Source of the DNA: DASZXJ01 sp035545895 | GTDB lineage: Bacteria > Planctomycetota > Phycisphaerae > Tepidisphaerales > Tepidisphaeraceae | NCBI GenBank assembly: GCA_035545895.1 | Contig: DASZXJ010000186.1 | Coordinates: forward strand, 1-5,337 | Reading direction: 5' to 3' | Length of the DNA stretch: 5,337 bases | Shown here: one piece after another, positions 1 through 5,337 of the stretch | How the letters are laid out: the number at the start of each line of letters is the position of its first letter | How positions within the stretch are numbered: the first letter of the stretch is position 1 | Made by a program: the position numbers and the translations under genes | Notes under the pieces: generated by a model | Seen by the model: only the letters and a program-made list of their open reading frames with translations | Database searches by the model: none | Told to the model about the DNA's origin: nothing

Positions 1-180
1 TCGGCAACAGGCACTCATGGAAAAACCGGTCTTAGCTTGCCTGCCAGCTTGCGCCTAAAAGGCGATGTTCAGCGGATTCCAACGGACTTCCACGGAGTCT
101 CAACGCGCGAAGATGGTCCCCTCGCTCCTGACGACAACCAATTGAACACACCGCATTTACAGCGGGAATTGAAACGGAGT
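1..180. other. Unassigned sequence, no supported gene
   Basis: Open frames exist on both strands here, but none gives a protein I recognise and they overlap each other, so I treat them as chance frames. On the minus strand this is where the rest of the relaxase coding sequence should continue, but no frame resumes that family's pattern, so the stretch is probably either decayed or unrelated DNA joined to it. A small half-palindrome (CCGC at 151-154, GCGG at 162-165) is followed by GAATTGAAAC at 166-175. It resembles the end of a CRISPR repeat but is present only once. Confidence 0.4.
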
Positions 181-456
181 CTATGGTACCACGCTCGAAC
201 GCCTCCGCACTATTGGAGGAGCCTCCACCTCTGCCATCGCGTAGTCCTGGGCACAATTGAACGCTTCGAGAATTCGTTGATCTTTGGTAATGGCATAAAC
301 AACCGATGCCGATTTGAATGCGTTCCAATTGAACTCGTAGCCAATAATTCGGTCTTCTTTAGTGCGACACGTTAACCGCTCATTGGTTGATGAGTTGGGA
401 TAGAGATTATGGCAAAGTGCAGCGAAGGCATCACGTTCAACCGCTCCAGATACCCA
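181..456 (-). pseudogene. TrwC-type relaxase, internal fragment
   Basis: This 91-codon open stretch has no start codon near its beginning; the only in-frame methionine is at residue 74. It is closed by TGA upstream (457-459) and TAG at 181-183. Its translation follows the N-terminal part of TrwC/MobF conjugative relaxases: ERDAFAALC (residues 7-15), LTCRTKEDRIIGYEFN (28-43), then NAFKSASVVYAITKD (45-59), which matches the family segment usually read as PKSVSxLYAL, and a helix ending AMAEVEA (73-79). Such proteins nick the transfer origin and lead the strand into a recipient cell. Both the N-terminal catalytic tyrosine region and the later three-histidine metal motif are missing, so it cannot be active. 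The last dozen residues diverge, suggesting decay or a join near 220. The family call is from remembered motif pattern; that the stretch is coding-derived is fairly secure, the exact family somewhat less. Confidence 0.62.
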
Positions 457-801
457 TCATGGGACAGGAAACATCCAGCGTGCAGTACCGCACTGTGGAT
501 GAGCAGATGTTCCGGGCCATGCAGACCCTGTTCGACCAGGAAGATCGGCACTTTGCCATACGCTTTCATGGCGGACCCAAGGCGCCGCTGTTTTGCAAAG
601 ACACCAACCGTTGTGCCGGCAGCAACGCGTAGGGAAACAATCGAAGAATTAAGACTTCGACTTCTCAGCAAATTGCCATTTGCCATGCCGATGCCCGAAG
701 CAATGAAACGGCTCGACATGCGAGAACAAAAATTGCTGACCAAAGTTGTGGACCTTCCATTTGCCGATGAACCGACAACCGCCAAACGAAGAATAAAGTG
801 A
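441..801 (+). pseudogene. Conjugative transfer ATPase, C-terminal tail, frameshifted
   Basis: Two overlapping plus-strand frames make one continuous protein tail when a single base is skipped near 600. The first frame (441-599) reads PIMGQETSSVQYRTVDEQMF and then FRAMQTLFDQEDRHFAIRF. The second (601-801) continues TPTVVPAATRRETIEELRLR and LLSKLPFAMPMPEAMKRLDM, ending with TGA at 799-801. An arginine/TVDEQ..RAM helix followed by a TP.V.P strand and a charged helical end resembles, from memory, the C-termini of type IV secretion coupling or DNA-translocase ATPases in planctomycete mobile elements. No Walker motifs are present because the whole N-terminal part is missing. Placement directly before a replication-relaxation-like gene and beside a relaxase fragment fits a conjugation module. 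The 5' limit is uncertain because it abuts the oppositely oriented relaxase fragment near 450. The reading-frame continuity is clear; the family name is a tentative inference. Confidence 0.45.
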
Positions 802-804
802 TCG

Positions 805-813
805 TGATACAAT
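805..813 (+). promoter_or_regulatory. Extended -10 element before the 822 ATG
   Basis: TGATACAAT gives a TG, one base, then TACAAT, a five-of-six match to the -10 consensus in the extended form. No -35 match lies 17 bases upstream. A start about seven bases later would fall almost on the ATG at 822, which also lacks a Shine-Dalgarno site, so a leaderless transcript is possible. The motif is short and could be chance. Confidence 0.25.
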
Positions 814-821
814 CTTGAATT

Positions 822-992
822 ATGAGTGGGGAATCTCTCGGCATTGAACTTCAGTCTCGCGATTGGGAATTGCTGCGCGGGTTGTTCGAGTCGCGGATCA
901 TGACACTCGCGCATATTTCTACGTTGTATTTCGACAGTAAAAAGCCGATGGCTACAAAACGATTGCAGAGGCTTAGTCCCACGCCAAGATAG
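822..992 (+). pseudogene. Replication-relaxation-like protein, N-terminal fragment
   Basis: An ATG at 822 opens a 56-codon frame ending in TAG at 990-992. Residues 9-51 carry ELQSRDWELLRGLFESRIMT, then LAHISTLYF and KPMATKRLQRL. This is the winged-helix-like start seen in replication-relaxation family proteins, where an RD..LL..L pattern is followed by a helix with LYF and a basic helix before a loop. Full members are usually over 200 residues, so more than three quarters is missing. After RLQRL the reading becomes SPTPR and stops, which places the break near 975. It starts 20 bases after the ATPase tail in the same direction, an arrangement consistent with a shared mobile-element operon. No ribosome binding site is visible. 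The fragment is unlikely to be functional, though a short DNA-binding peptide cannot be ruled out. Confidence 0.55.
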
Positions 993-1110
993 ATGAGCCC
1001 GGCAGGCACCCACTAAGGAAACACAATGCCAATACTTCATCTGTTGATCTCATTTTATGATCAATGCCGACTCTGCCCCTTGCTGTTTCACAAACGACTG
1101 GATGCAATTT
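993..1110. other. Gap between relaxation-protein remnant and kinase 3' end
   Basis: No gene is supported here. A six-base inverted repeat, TTGATC at 1044-1049 and GATCAA at 1059-1064, lies about 47 bases past the kinase stop codon, but no T-run follows it on the minus strand, so it is not a convincing terminator. The edge between conjugative remnant and chromosomal backbone probably lies in this stretch. Confidence 0.4.
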
Positions 1111-2916
1111 TCACGATTTTGAAGCAATGATTGATGATTGAGAAACGCTGTCTTCCGATACCTGATTCAGCGGAAACGTGCAGCGAACCTTTGTCCCCAC
1201 GCCCACTGCGCTGCTCAGTTTGACGGTTCCACCCAACGCGTGAATCGCGTGTTTGACGATGGCCAAACCCAAACCGGTTCCGCGCCCTGCGGCGCTGCTG
1301 CGGGCGGCGTCCACCTGGTAAAAACGCTCGAATACCCGTTCCTGGTGTTCCGGCGGAATGCCAATGCCAGTGTCGATCACTTCGAGCACCACCGATCCAT
1401 CCGTACGCAGAATATTGACCGTCACCTTGCCGCCGGATGGAGTGAATTTCAGGCTGTTCTCCACCAGGTTTTTCAGCATCAGTTCCAGCAGGTGGCGATC
1501 GCTGTTGAACTCCATTTCATGATCGGGACTGTCGCTGATGAATTCGAGTTCGACGTTTTTGTCGCGAGCCATCGGGCCTATGGTGGCGCGCAGGCGGGCG
1601 AACAGTTCGTCGGCTTTGACCGGCGAAATCTGGGGCTTGAGGTCCGGGCTTTCGACGCGCGAGAGGTCGAGCAGATCGGTCAGCATTTCTTCAAGACGTT
1701 TCAGATGCCCTTCAATGATGTTGACGCAACGATCGGTCTGGGCGGGGTCTTCGCGATAAACTTCCTGTAGCGTTTCAAACGCAGCCTTGATGGCGGCAAT
1801 CGGCGTTCGCAATTCATGGCTGGCGTTGGCGACAAAATCGGTCTTCATCTGCACGGTGGCGGCCAGCGCGCTCACGTTTCGCAGCACCAGCAGAACGCCC
1901 CCGGCCTTGGAGCGGGAGGCAACCGCCTGATACGTCACCCGTTGCCCGTTGCGCTGAAGTCGAACCTCGCGAATCAAAGGCGTGTCGCTGACCCCTTCGA
2001 TCACCCGCAGGATCGCTTCTTCATTGATCACCACATCCATTTTTTTGCCCAGCGCCTGGGTGGAAGTAACCTGGAGCAATCGCGCGGCCGGCGTATTCAT
2101 CACCATGATTCGGCCGAGTGAATCGCTGAGTAAAATCGGATCGGGCAGCGCATCGACCAGCGCCTGCAAGTCAGCTCGTTGATGGCTGAGTTCGTTCAAT
2201 CGTTTTTCCGCCTGGGCGGCCATGACATTGAAATGCCCGCCCAGCACGCGCACCGCATGGTCCCCGGCGGGCTGAACGCGAGCCTGCCACTCACCGCCGG
2301 CGATGCGTTCAACCACATCAAGCAATTGTCCCAAAGGCCCGATCCACTGACGTTGAAGGATCCATCCCAGCACCGCCATCAAAAGCAAAGCTGATGCGAT
2401 CGCCCCCAGCACGATCCCCCACGCCGGCACGACCTTGGGCCATAAGCTTTGCGGATAGCTTAACCGCACGACCATGCCCTGCGCATTGTTGGGATCAAGC
2501 AATTGCGCGACGTACACCCCTTCCTGGCTAAGCGTATCGCTGCGCCGCACGCTGCTGCCCACGCCGATGCCGCGCGCATCGAGCACTTCCGGGCGATCGT
2601 TGTGGTTTTCCATCGTGGCCGGGTCGTGATGGCTATCAAACAGCACGACGCCTTGCCCATCGATCAGCGTGATGCGCGTGTCCAGAACGGTTGCCAGGTC
2701 TTTGAATCTTCCGGTTTGCTCGGGTGAAATTTGCGTCGCATCCGCCGCCAGCATGCCGCGCACGAGAATGACCAGCCGATTGAGATCGTGAATCTGCTGC
2801 GCCCGCACGCTGTTTTGCCCGGCCTGCCAGACCACCACGCCGCTGGCGCCAACCACAATCACAATCATTGCCGCAAACGGCAATACCAGGCGAGCAACGA
2901 GCGGGCGGGAAGTCAT
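1111..2916 (-). CDS. phoR: Sensor histidine kinase, PhoR-like
   Basis: This 601-residue membrane kinase is predicted to sense a signal outside the cytoplasm and phosphorylate the regulator encoded just upstream. Order of parts: membrane segment at about 8-31, an extracytoplasmic domain of about 130 residues (32-160), second membrane segment at 162-187, HAMP linker to about 240, PAS domain at about 245-350, dimerisation domain with FVANASHELRTP and phosphoacceptor His367, then the ATPase domain. That domain shows the N box (LKNLVENSLKF, Asn483 and Asn487), G1 (VIDTGIGIP, Asp515), F box (FERFYQVD) and G2 (GRGTGLGL, 544-551). All catalytic motifs are intact. The start is ATG at 2914-2916; no Shine-Dalgarno site is seen. 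It lies 116 bases after the regulator and is probably cotranscribed. HAMP plus PAS and the partner's type match PhoR, but with no phosphate genes nearby the signal is unproven. The extracytoplasmic domain is unlike E. coli PhoR, which lacks a large one. Confidence 0.9.
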   Translation of the reverse strand: MTSRPLVARLVLPFAAMIVIVVGASGVVVWQAGQNSVRAQQIHDLNRLVILVRGMLAADATQISPEQTGRFKDLATVLDTRITLIDGQGVVLFDSHHDPATMENHNDRPEVLDARGIGVGSSVRRSDTLSQEGVYVAQLLDPNNAQGMVVRLSYPQSLWPKVVPAWGIVLGAIASALLLMAVLGWILQRQWIGPLGQLLDVVERIAGGEWQARVQPAGDHAVRVLGGHFNVMAAQAEKRLNELSHQRADLQALVDALPDPILLSDSLGRIMVMNTPAARLLQVTSTQALGKKMDVVINEEAILRVIEGVSDTPLIREVRLQRNGQRVTYQAVASRSKAGGVLLVLRNVSALAATVQMKTDFVANASHELRTPIAAIKAAFETLQEVYREDPAQTDRCVNIIEGHLKRLEEMLTDLLDLSRVESPDLKPQISPVKADELFARLRATIGPMARDKNVELEFISDSPDHEMEFNSDRHLLELMLKNLVENSLKFTPSGGKVTVNILRTDGSVVLEVIDTGIGIPPEHQERVFERFYQVDAARSSAAGRGTGLGLAIVKHAIHALGGTVKLSSAVGVGTKVRCTFPLNQVSEDSVSQSSIIASKS

Positions 2917-2940
2917 GCGATTAAGAATACCCGAGAAGAA

Positions 2941-3026
2941 TCAATGACCAAGCCTCAATGACCAACAAAGCACCAAATTCCAATGACCTATTATCGCTGG
3001 TCATTAGCCATTTGTTGGTCATTGGG
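2941..3026. repeat. CAATGACC inverted-repeat cluster in the phoB-phoR gap
   Basis: The unit CAATGACC occurs at 2942-2949, 2956-2963 and 2981-2988, with inverted copies GGTCATT at 2999-3005 and GGTCATTG at 3017-3024. The longest pairing is a perfect 14-base inverted repeat, CAATGACCAACAAA at 2956-2969 with its complement at 3011-3024, separated by 41 bases. A second hairpin nests inside (AATGACC 2982-2988 with GGTCATT 2999-3005, ten-base loop). The cluster begins seven bases after the regulator stop codon and fills most of the gap before the kinase. Similar runs of ATTGGTCATT are, as I recall, scattered between genes in planctomycete and other genomes. In the transcript it would form a stable stem that could influence processing or relative expression of the two genes; that is inference. 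Confidence 0.85.
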
Positions 3027-3032
3027 CATCGG

Positions 3033-3857
3033 CTATTCCGGTTCTCCCGGCGTTTCTTGCAGACGATACCCCACGCCGCGAACCGTATGCACCAGCCAGC
3101 TTGCATCGCCAAGCTTTTTGCGGATGGCGGTGATATGCACATCAATCGCGCGATCGGTGACGAAAACGTCCGTGCCCATGGCTTTGTCCATAAGCTGATC
3201 GCGGGTGAGGACCCGCCCTCGGGCGGTCACCAGGGCGCTGAGCAGCTTGAATTCGGTCAGGGTCAGGCGAACCAGTTCCTTGTTGACGGTCACTTCATGT
3301 CTGGCCGAGTCGATCGACAGGGGGCCGGCTTTGAGTGTGCCAGTTTCTTCGTTGATTTGAGGAGTTTCAGCCCGCCGTAAAACCCCGTTGATTCGCGCCA
3401 GCACGACTTTGATGCTGAACGGTTTGGTGATGTAATCATCCGCGCCGATGGTCAGCCCGACGACTTCGTCGGTTTCCTCGCTCTTGGCGGTGAGCATGAT
3501 GATGGGGATCTGCGCGGTGCGCGAGTCGGATTTGAGCCGCCGCGCGACTTCCGTGCCGTCCAGGCCGGGGAGCATGAGGTCCAGCAGGATCAGGTCCGGC
3601 TGATCGCGCTGCGCGATTTCCAGTGCATCGCCGCCGTTGTAGGCCGACATGAATTCATATCCATTACGGCCCAGGTTATAGGTAATCAGATCGACGAGAT
3701 CCTTTTCGTCGTCCACAACCAGCACGCGCTTTTTGCTGCGGCTGGGCTGCGGGGGATTCATCACCGCTGTCCGGGGTTGCCCGGAACGTATGGTTTCTTG
3801 CTTTGTCATTAGGATGATCCCACTCCCACCCGACAAGACTGTCAAGACGTTAACCAT
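3033..3857 (-). CDS. phoB: Response regulator, OmpR/PhoB family
   Basis: This cytoplasmic transcription factor is switched on by phosphorylation from the adjacent kinase. The longest frame gives 274 residues. The receiver domain runs from about 43 to 162: acidic pocket Asp49-Asp50 in VLVVDDEKD, phosphoacceptor Asp93 in LLDLMLPG, switch Thr123 in MLTAKSEE, and Lys145 in ITKPF. The winged-helix DNA-binding domain spans about 175-268 and includes LTLTEFKLLSAL, GRVLTRDQLMDKAMG, RAIDVHITAIRKKLG and HTVRGVGYRL. All key residues are present. The start is uncertain: ATG at 3857, 3809 and 3761 are all in frame, and 42 residues before the receiver domain is long for the family. The ATG at 3809 fits a promoter-like element just upstream and I favour it weakly; starting there gives 258 residues. 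The gene precedes the kinase on the same strand and is divergent from the adenosyltransferase. OmpR/PhoB class is certain; the phosphate role is not. Confidence 0.9.
   Translation of the reverse strand: MVNVLTVLSGGSGIILMTKQETIRSGQPRTAVMNPPQPSRSKKRVLVVDDEKDLVDLITYNLGRNGYEFMSAYNGGDALEIAQRDQPDLILLDLMLPGLDGTEVARRLKSDSRTAQIPIIMLTAKSEETDEVVGLTIGADDYITKPFSIKVVLARINGVLRRAETPQINEETGTLKAGPLSIDSARHEVTVNKELVRLTLTEFKLLSALVTARGRVLTRDQLMDKAMGTDVFVTDRAIDVHITAIRKKLGDASWLVHTVRGVGYRLQETPGEPE
3817..3845 (-). promoter_or_regulatory. Possible promoter for the response regulator
   Basis: On the minus strand TTGACA (3845-3840) is a perfect -35 match, followed after 17 bases by TGGGAT (3822-3817), a three-of-six -10 match. 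Seven further bases lead to the ATG at 3809, so transcription from here would give an almost leaderless message beginning at that codon. If real, the ATG at 3857 would lie upstream of the transcript. The weak -10 makes this tentative. Confidence 0.3.
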
Positions 3858-3937
3858 TCCTTAATTTCGCCTGGTTGCGACCCAAAATCAGGCACCCCTG
3901 TGTTTCTGCTCGCCAATGCGGGTAAGATCATCTGGAG
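3858..3937. promoter_or_regulatory. Divergent intergenic region, regulator and adenosyltransferase
   Basis: These 80 bases separate the longest reading frame of the response regulator from the divergent adenosyltransferase, so they should hold the latter's promoter. TAAGAT at 3923-3928 is a four-of-six -10 match, about ten bases before the ATG at 3938, with no convincing -35. I see no Pho box, cobalamin riboswitch or clear operator palindrome; the space is also too short for a B12 riboswitch. Confidence 0.4.
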
Positions 3938-4471
3938 ATGAAGATTTACACCAAAAAAGGCGATGACGGCAGCACCGGTTTGCTGGGCGGGCAGCGCCTG
4001 CGTAAATGCGAACACCGCCTGGAATGCACCGGCACGGTCGATGAACTCAATGCCGCTCTCGGATTGGCAGCCATTGCGCTTCATCGCGATACGGCAGAGT
4101 TGATACAACCGATTCAGAATGAACTTTTCGTCATCGGCTCGTTGCTCGGATCGGCCCGGCCGCAGCCCGATCTTCCTCGTCTTGAGGAAACTTCGATCAA
4201 GCGCCTGGAGCAACAGATCGACGCCGCCGAAGCGCAACTTTCGCCGCTGGCCAATTTCATCCTGCCCGGCGGCACCGAAGCGGCTGCGCGCCTGCACGTC
4301 GCCCGCACGATCTGCCGTCGCGCCGAGCGCAATGTCGTCGAATTTGCTGAAAAGAATCCCGTCCCGCCGGCGGTCATCGCTTATCTCAATCGGTTGAGCG
4401 ACTGGCTTTTTGTTCAGGCGCGATTCGCTAATCATCACGAGGGCGTGCCTGATGTCATTTGGACCAGGTGA
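3938..4471 (+). CDS. Cob(I)alamin adenosyltransferase, PduO type
   Basis: This 177-residue enzyme transfers the adenosyl group of ATP to cob(I)alamin, producing adenosylcobalamin, the cofactor of radical mutases, dehydratases and some ribonucleotide reductases. The family acts as a soluble trimer. The N-terminal ATP-binding motif YTKKGDDGSTGLLGG is at 4-18, VDELNAALG at 34-42 includes the conserved Asp35, FILPGGTEAAARLHVARTIC is at 107-126, followed by RRAERNVV (127-134) with the conserved arginines, and LNRLSDWLFVQAR at 150-162 completes the active site. Length matches the family and no key segment is missing. The start is ATG at 3938, where the conserved N-terminus begins three residues later. 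GGAG lies directly against the start codon, too close for a normal ribosome binding site. No cobalamin biosynthesis or B12-dependent enzyme gene is in the window, so the enzyme it serves is unknown. The family (also called MMAB or PduO-like ATR) is secure. Confidence 0.95.
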   Translation: MKIYTKKGDDGSTGLLGGQRLRKCEHRLECTGTVDELNAALGLAAIALHRDTAELIQPIQNELFVIGSLLGSARPQPDLPRLEETSIKRLEQQIDAAEAQLSPLANFILPGGTEAAARLHVARTICRRAERNVVEFAEKNPVPPAVIAYLNRLSDWLFVQARFANHHEGVPDVIWTR

Positions 4472-4507
4472 CTACCCTCAAATTCTGTATTATATCTTTG
4501 GCCCGAA

Positions 4508-4533
4508 TGCCCTGCGGCTGGCAGCACTTTTTT
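4508..4533 (+). terminator. Weak candidate terminator after the adenosyltransferase
   Basis: About 37 bases after the stop codon, TGCC (4508-4511) can pair with GGCA (4520-4523), or alternatively CTGC (4512-4515) with GCAG (4521-4524). A run of six T follows at 4528-4533. The stems are only four base pairs, so this is a marginal intrinsic terminator; position and T-run are the main support. Confidence 0.3.
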
Positions 4534-4679
4534 ATGTTCGTATATTTCATTGACGGTCATCAAACGCCCCTAGCCCGCATATTGCATTGATATTTACACT
4601 TGGGGCTATGGCGCGACGGCCCTGCCTCTTGTAGATTCGGGACTTATCACAGTTCCAGATCAAACAAGGAGGCCGGGCC

Positions 4680-4962
4680 GTGCGAACAGACTGTTAAATC
4701 ACCGCCGATCGTTTTTACACCCCTTGGACGACGACAACTGCAAGCGAAGTTCGATGGCGGGAAGATCACTTCCGACGCCGGTGCGTTGTTGCTCCGTGAG
4801 GTGGCCGGCAAGTCAAAGTTGTTTCAGCGGATGGCCACGGTGGTTCCCGATCCACGCGATCCGGAGTTGATCGAGCATGAGCAGCAGACGATGTTCGCCC
4901 AGCGTGTGCTGGGAATCGCCTGTGGATGGGAAGATCTGAATGACCATCACGGCCTGGCGTAG
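4680..4962 (+). pseudogene. IS1380-type transposase, truncated and frameshifted
   Basis: This is the 5' part of an IS1380-family transposase. GGAGG at 4668-4672 sits seven bases before GTG at 4680, an ideal start, but that frame hits TAA after five codons (VRTDC). Skipping one T at 4694-4695 joins it to the long frame from 4696: KSPPIVFTPLGRRQLQAKFD, then GGKITSDAGALLLREV and HEQQTMFAQRVLGIACGWEDLNDH. The FDGG.ITSDAGALLLRE and AQR..GIACG.EDLNDH segments are hallmarks of this family. Only about 93 of some 430-460 residues remain and the catalytic DDE residues, which lie further on, are lost. After DLNDH the reading leaves the family at about 4947 and stops at 4960-4962, inside sequence that belongs to an IS630 element on the other strand. 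The same frame is open back to 4600 but the earlier part shows no family pattern. The left terminal inverted repeat could not be placed. Confidence 0.88.
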
Positions 4963-5337
4963 GTGTCCAGCACCTCTTCCATGCCCGCCACGAACTCGGC
5001 GTCGGCCTCGGGCGGAATGACCCAGTATTCGATTTTGCGATTGGTCATCCCGGTTTTTTTAAGCGTCCGTCGCACGGTTTCATGACAGATCGATCCCACA
5101 ATGCCCAACTCCACGATCCGCCTTGCCAGCAGCCGCAAAGACCAGTTGGCACACCCCGGCGGCGGCGAACCCAGCCGCATCGCGATCACCTGCGCTTCCT
5201 GCTCGCCGTCGAGCAACTTCGCGGTGGGCGGCTCCTTCCGCTTGACGCCGCTGAGCGTCTGCTCGAACCCTCGCTCGCACAGGTTCCGCCGGAGGTTCTC
5301 GACGGTTTGCCGGCGGCAGCCGAAGGCCTCGGCGATC
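4947..5337 (-). pseudogene. IS630-type transposase, N-terminal part, 3' truncated
   Basis: Reading in from the window edge, this frame gives about 129 residues of an IS630-family transposase: IAEAFGCRRQTVENLRRNL at the edge is the first helix-turn-helix, followed by KLLDGEQEAQVIAMRLGSPP, then ANWSLRLLARRIVELGIVGS, CHETVRRTLKKTGMTNRKIE and YWVIPPEADAEFVAGMEEVL, ending DTYARP. No start codon is needed inside the window; the gene continues beyond 5337. In intact relatives the chain goes on from YARP into the catalytic domain, whose first aspartate comes shortly after. Here it stops at a TGA (4947-4949) created where the sequence joins the IS1380 remnant. The DDE catalytic core is therefore absent and the product cannot transpose. 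It may still bind DNA through its helix-turn-helix. The whole segment is GC-rich, like its IS1380 neighbour. Confidence 0.88.

Noticed and set aside
140..175. CRISPR-repeat-like half-palindrome ending GAATTGAAAC, with related AATTGAAC at 140-147, 255-262 and 327-334
   Set aside because: The palindrome occurs once, the short AATTGAAC copies are irregularly spaced and two lie inside the relaxase-derived coding stretch, and no cas gene is visible. A vaguely similar stretch at 67-90 is too divergent to call a second repeat.
202..219. Hairpin CCTCC/GGAGG with an eight-base loop
   Set aside because: Five base pairs with no T-run or other context; it lies in decayed sequence and could be chance.
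372..1040. Long minus-strand frame of 222 codons
   Set aside because: Its translation shows no family pattern and it runs antisense to the ATPase and replication-relaxation fragments, which do. It is a shadow frame.
1044..1064. TTGATC/GATCAA inverted repeat as a kinase terminator
   Set aside because: Only six base pairs with a nine-base loop and no T-run on the minus-strand side.
1138..1770. Plus-strand frame of 210 codons
   Set aside because: It is antisense to the kinase catalytic core, whose motifs are all intact; a GC-rich shadow frame.
2958..3380. Plus-strand frame of 140 codons starting in the repeat cluster
   Set aside because: It is the translated repeat (SLVISHLLVIGH pattern) run into the antisense of the regulator gene; such frames are a common misannotation.
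3858..3937. Cobalamin riboswitch before the adenosyltransferase
   Set aside because: The space is only 80 bases and no B12-box-like sequence is seen.
3842..4438. Minus-strand frame of 198 codons
   Set aside because: It is antisense to the adenosyltransferase and has no recognisable pattern.
4571..4608. TAGCCC (4571-4576) and GGGCTA (4603-4608) as IS1380 terminal or target repeats
   Set aside because: Six bases, inverted rather than direct, and not matched to any element end I can place.

Overview
The window looks like a short stretch of bacterial chromosome, probably from a Planctomycetota or related lineage. I infer this from the style of the degraded conjugation genes (a TrwC-like relaxase, a conjugative ATPase tail and a replication-relaxation-like protein), the IS1380 and IS630 remnants, the lack of clear Shine-Dalgarno sites before the intact genes, and the cluster of CAATGACC repeats. 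This is recognition from memory, not a database result.

Layout. Bases 1 to about 1000 hold no intact gene. They are a graveyard of conjugative-element pieces: a relaxase fragment on the minus strand (181-456, with no start codon), the C-terminal tail of a likely conjugative ATPase on the plus strand (about 441-801, broken by a one-base frameshift), and the N-terminal 50 or so residues of a replication-relaxation-like protein (822-992). Bases 1-180 are unassigned. Bases 1111-3857 hold a PhoB-like response regulator followed by a PhoR-like sensor kinase, both on the minus strand. The 116-base gap between them is filled by an inverted-repeat cluster built from CAATGACC units. Divergent from the regulator is an intact PduO-type cob(I)alamin adenosyltransferase (3938-4471). 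From about 4600 to the end are two broken transposase genes: an IS1380-type 5' part on the plus strand and an IS630-type 5' part on the minus strand. Both end at the same point, near 4947-4949, with neither 3' half present.

How it works together. The kinase and regulator form a complete two-component system: the kinase has two membrane segments, an extracytoplasmic domain, HAMP, PAS and a full catalytic core, and the regulator is of the OmpR/PhoB class. No phosphate transport gene is in view, so the phosphate role rests on family resemblance only. The adenosyltransferase makes adenosylcobalamin and has no visible functional link to the regulator beyond a shared 80-base divergent promoter region. 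These three intact genes sit between two zones of mobile-element decay.

I found no convincing new system. The points most worth a second look are the relaxase fragment that start-codon-based gene calling misses, the IS1380/IS630 fusion (rearrangement or assembly chimera), and the repeat cluster inside the two-component operon.
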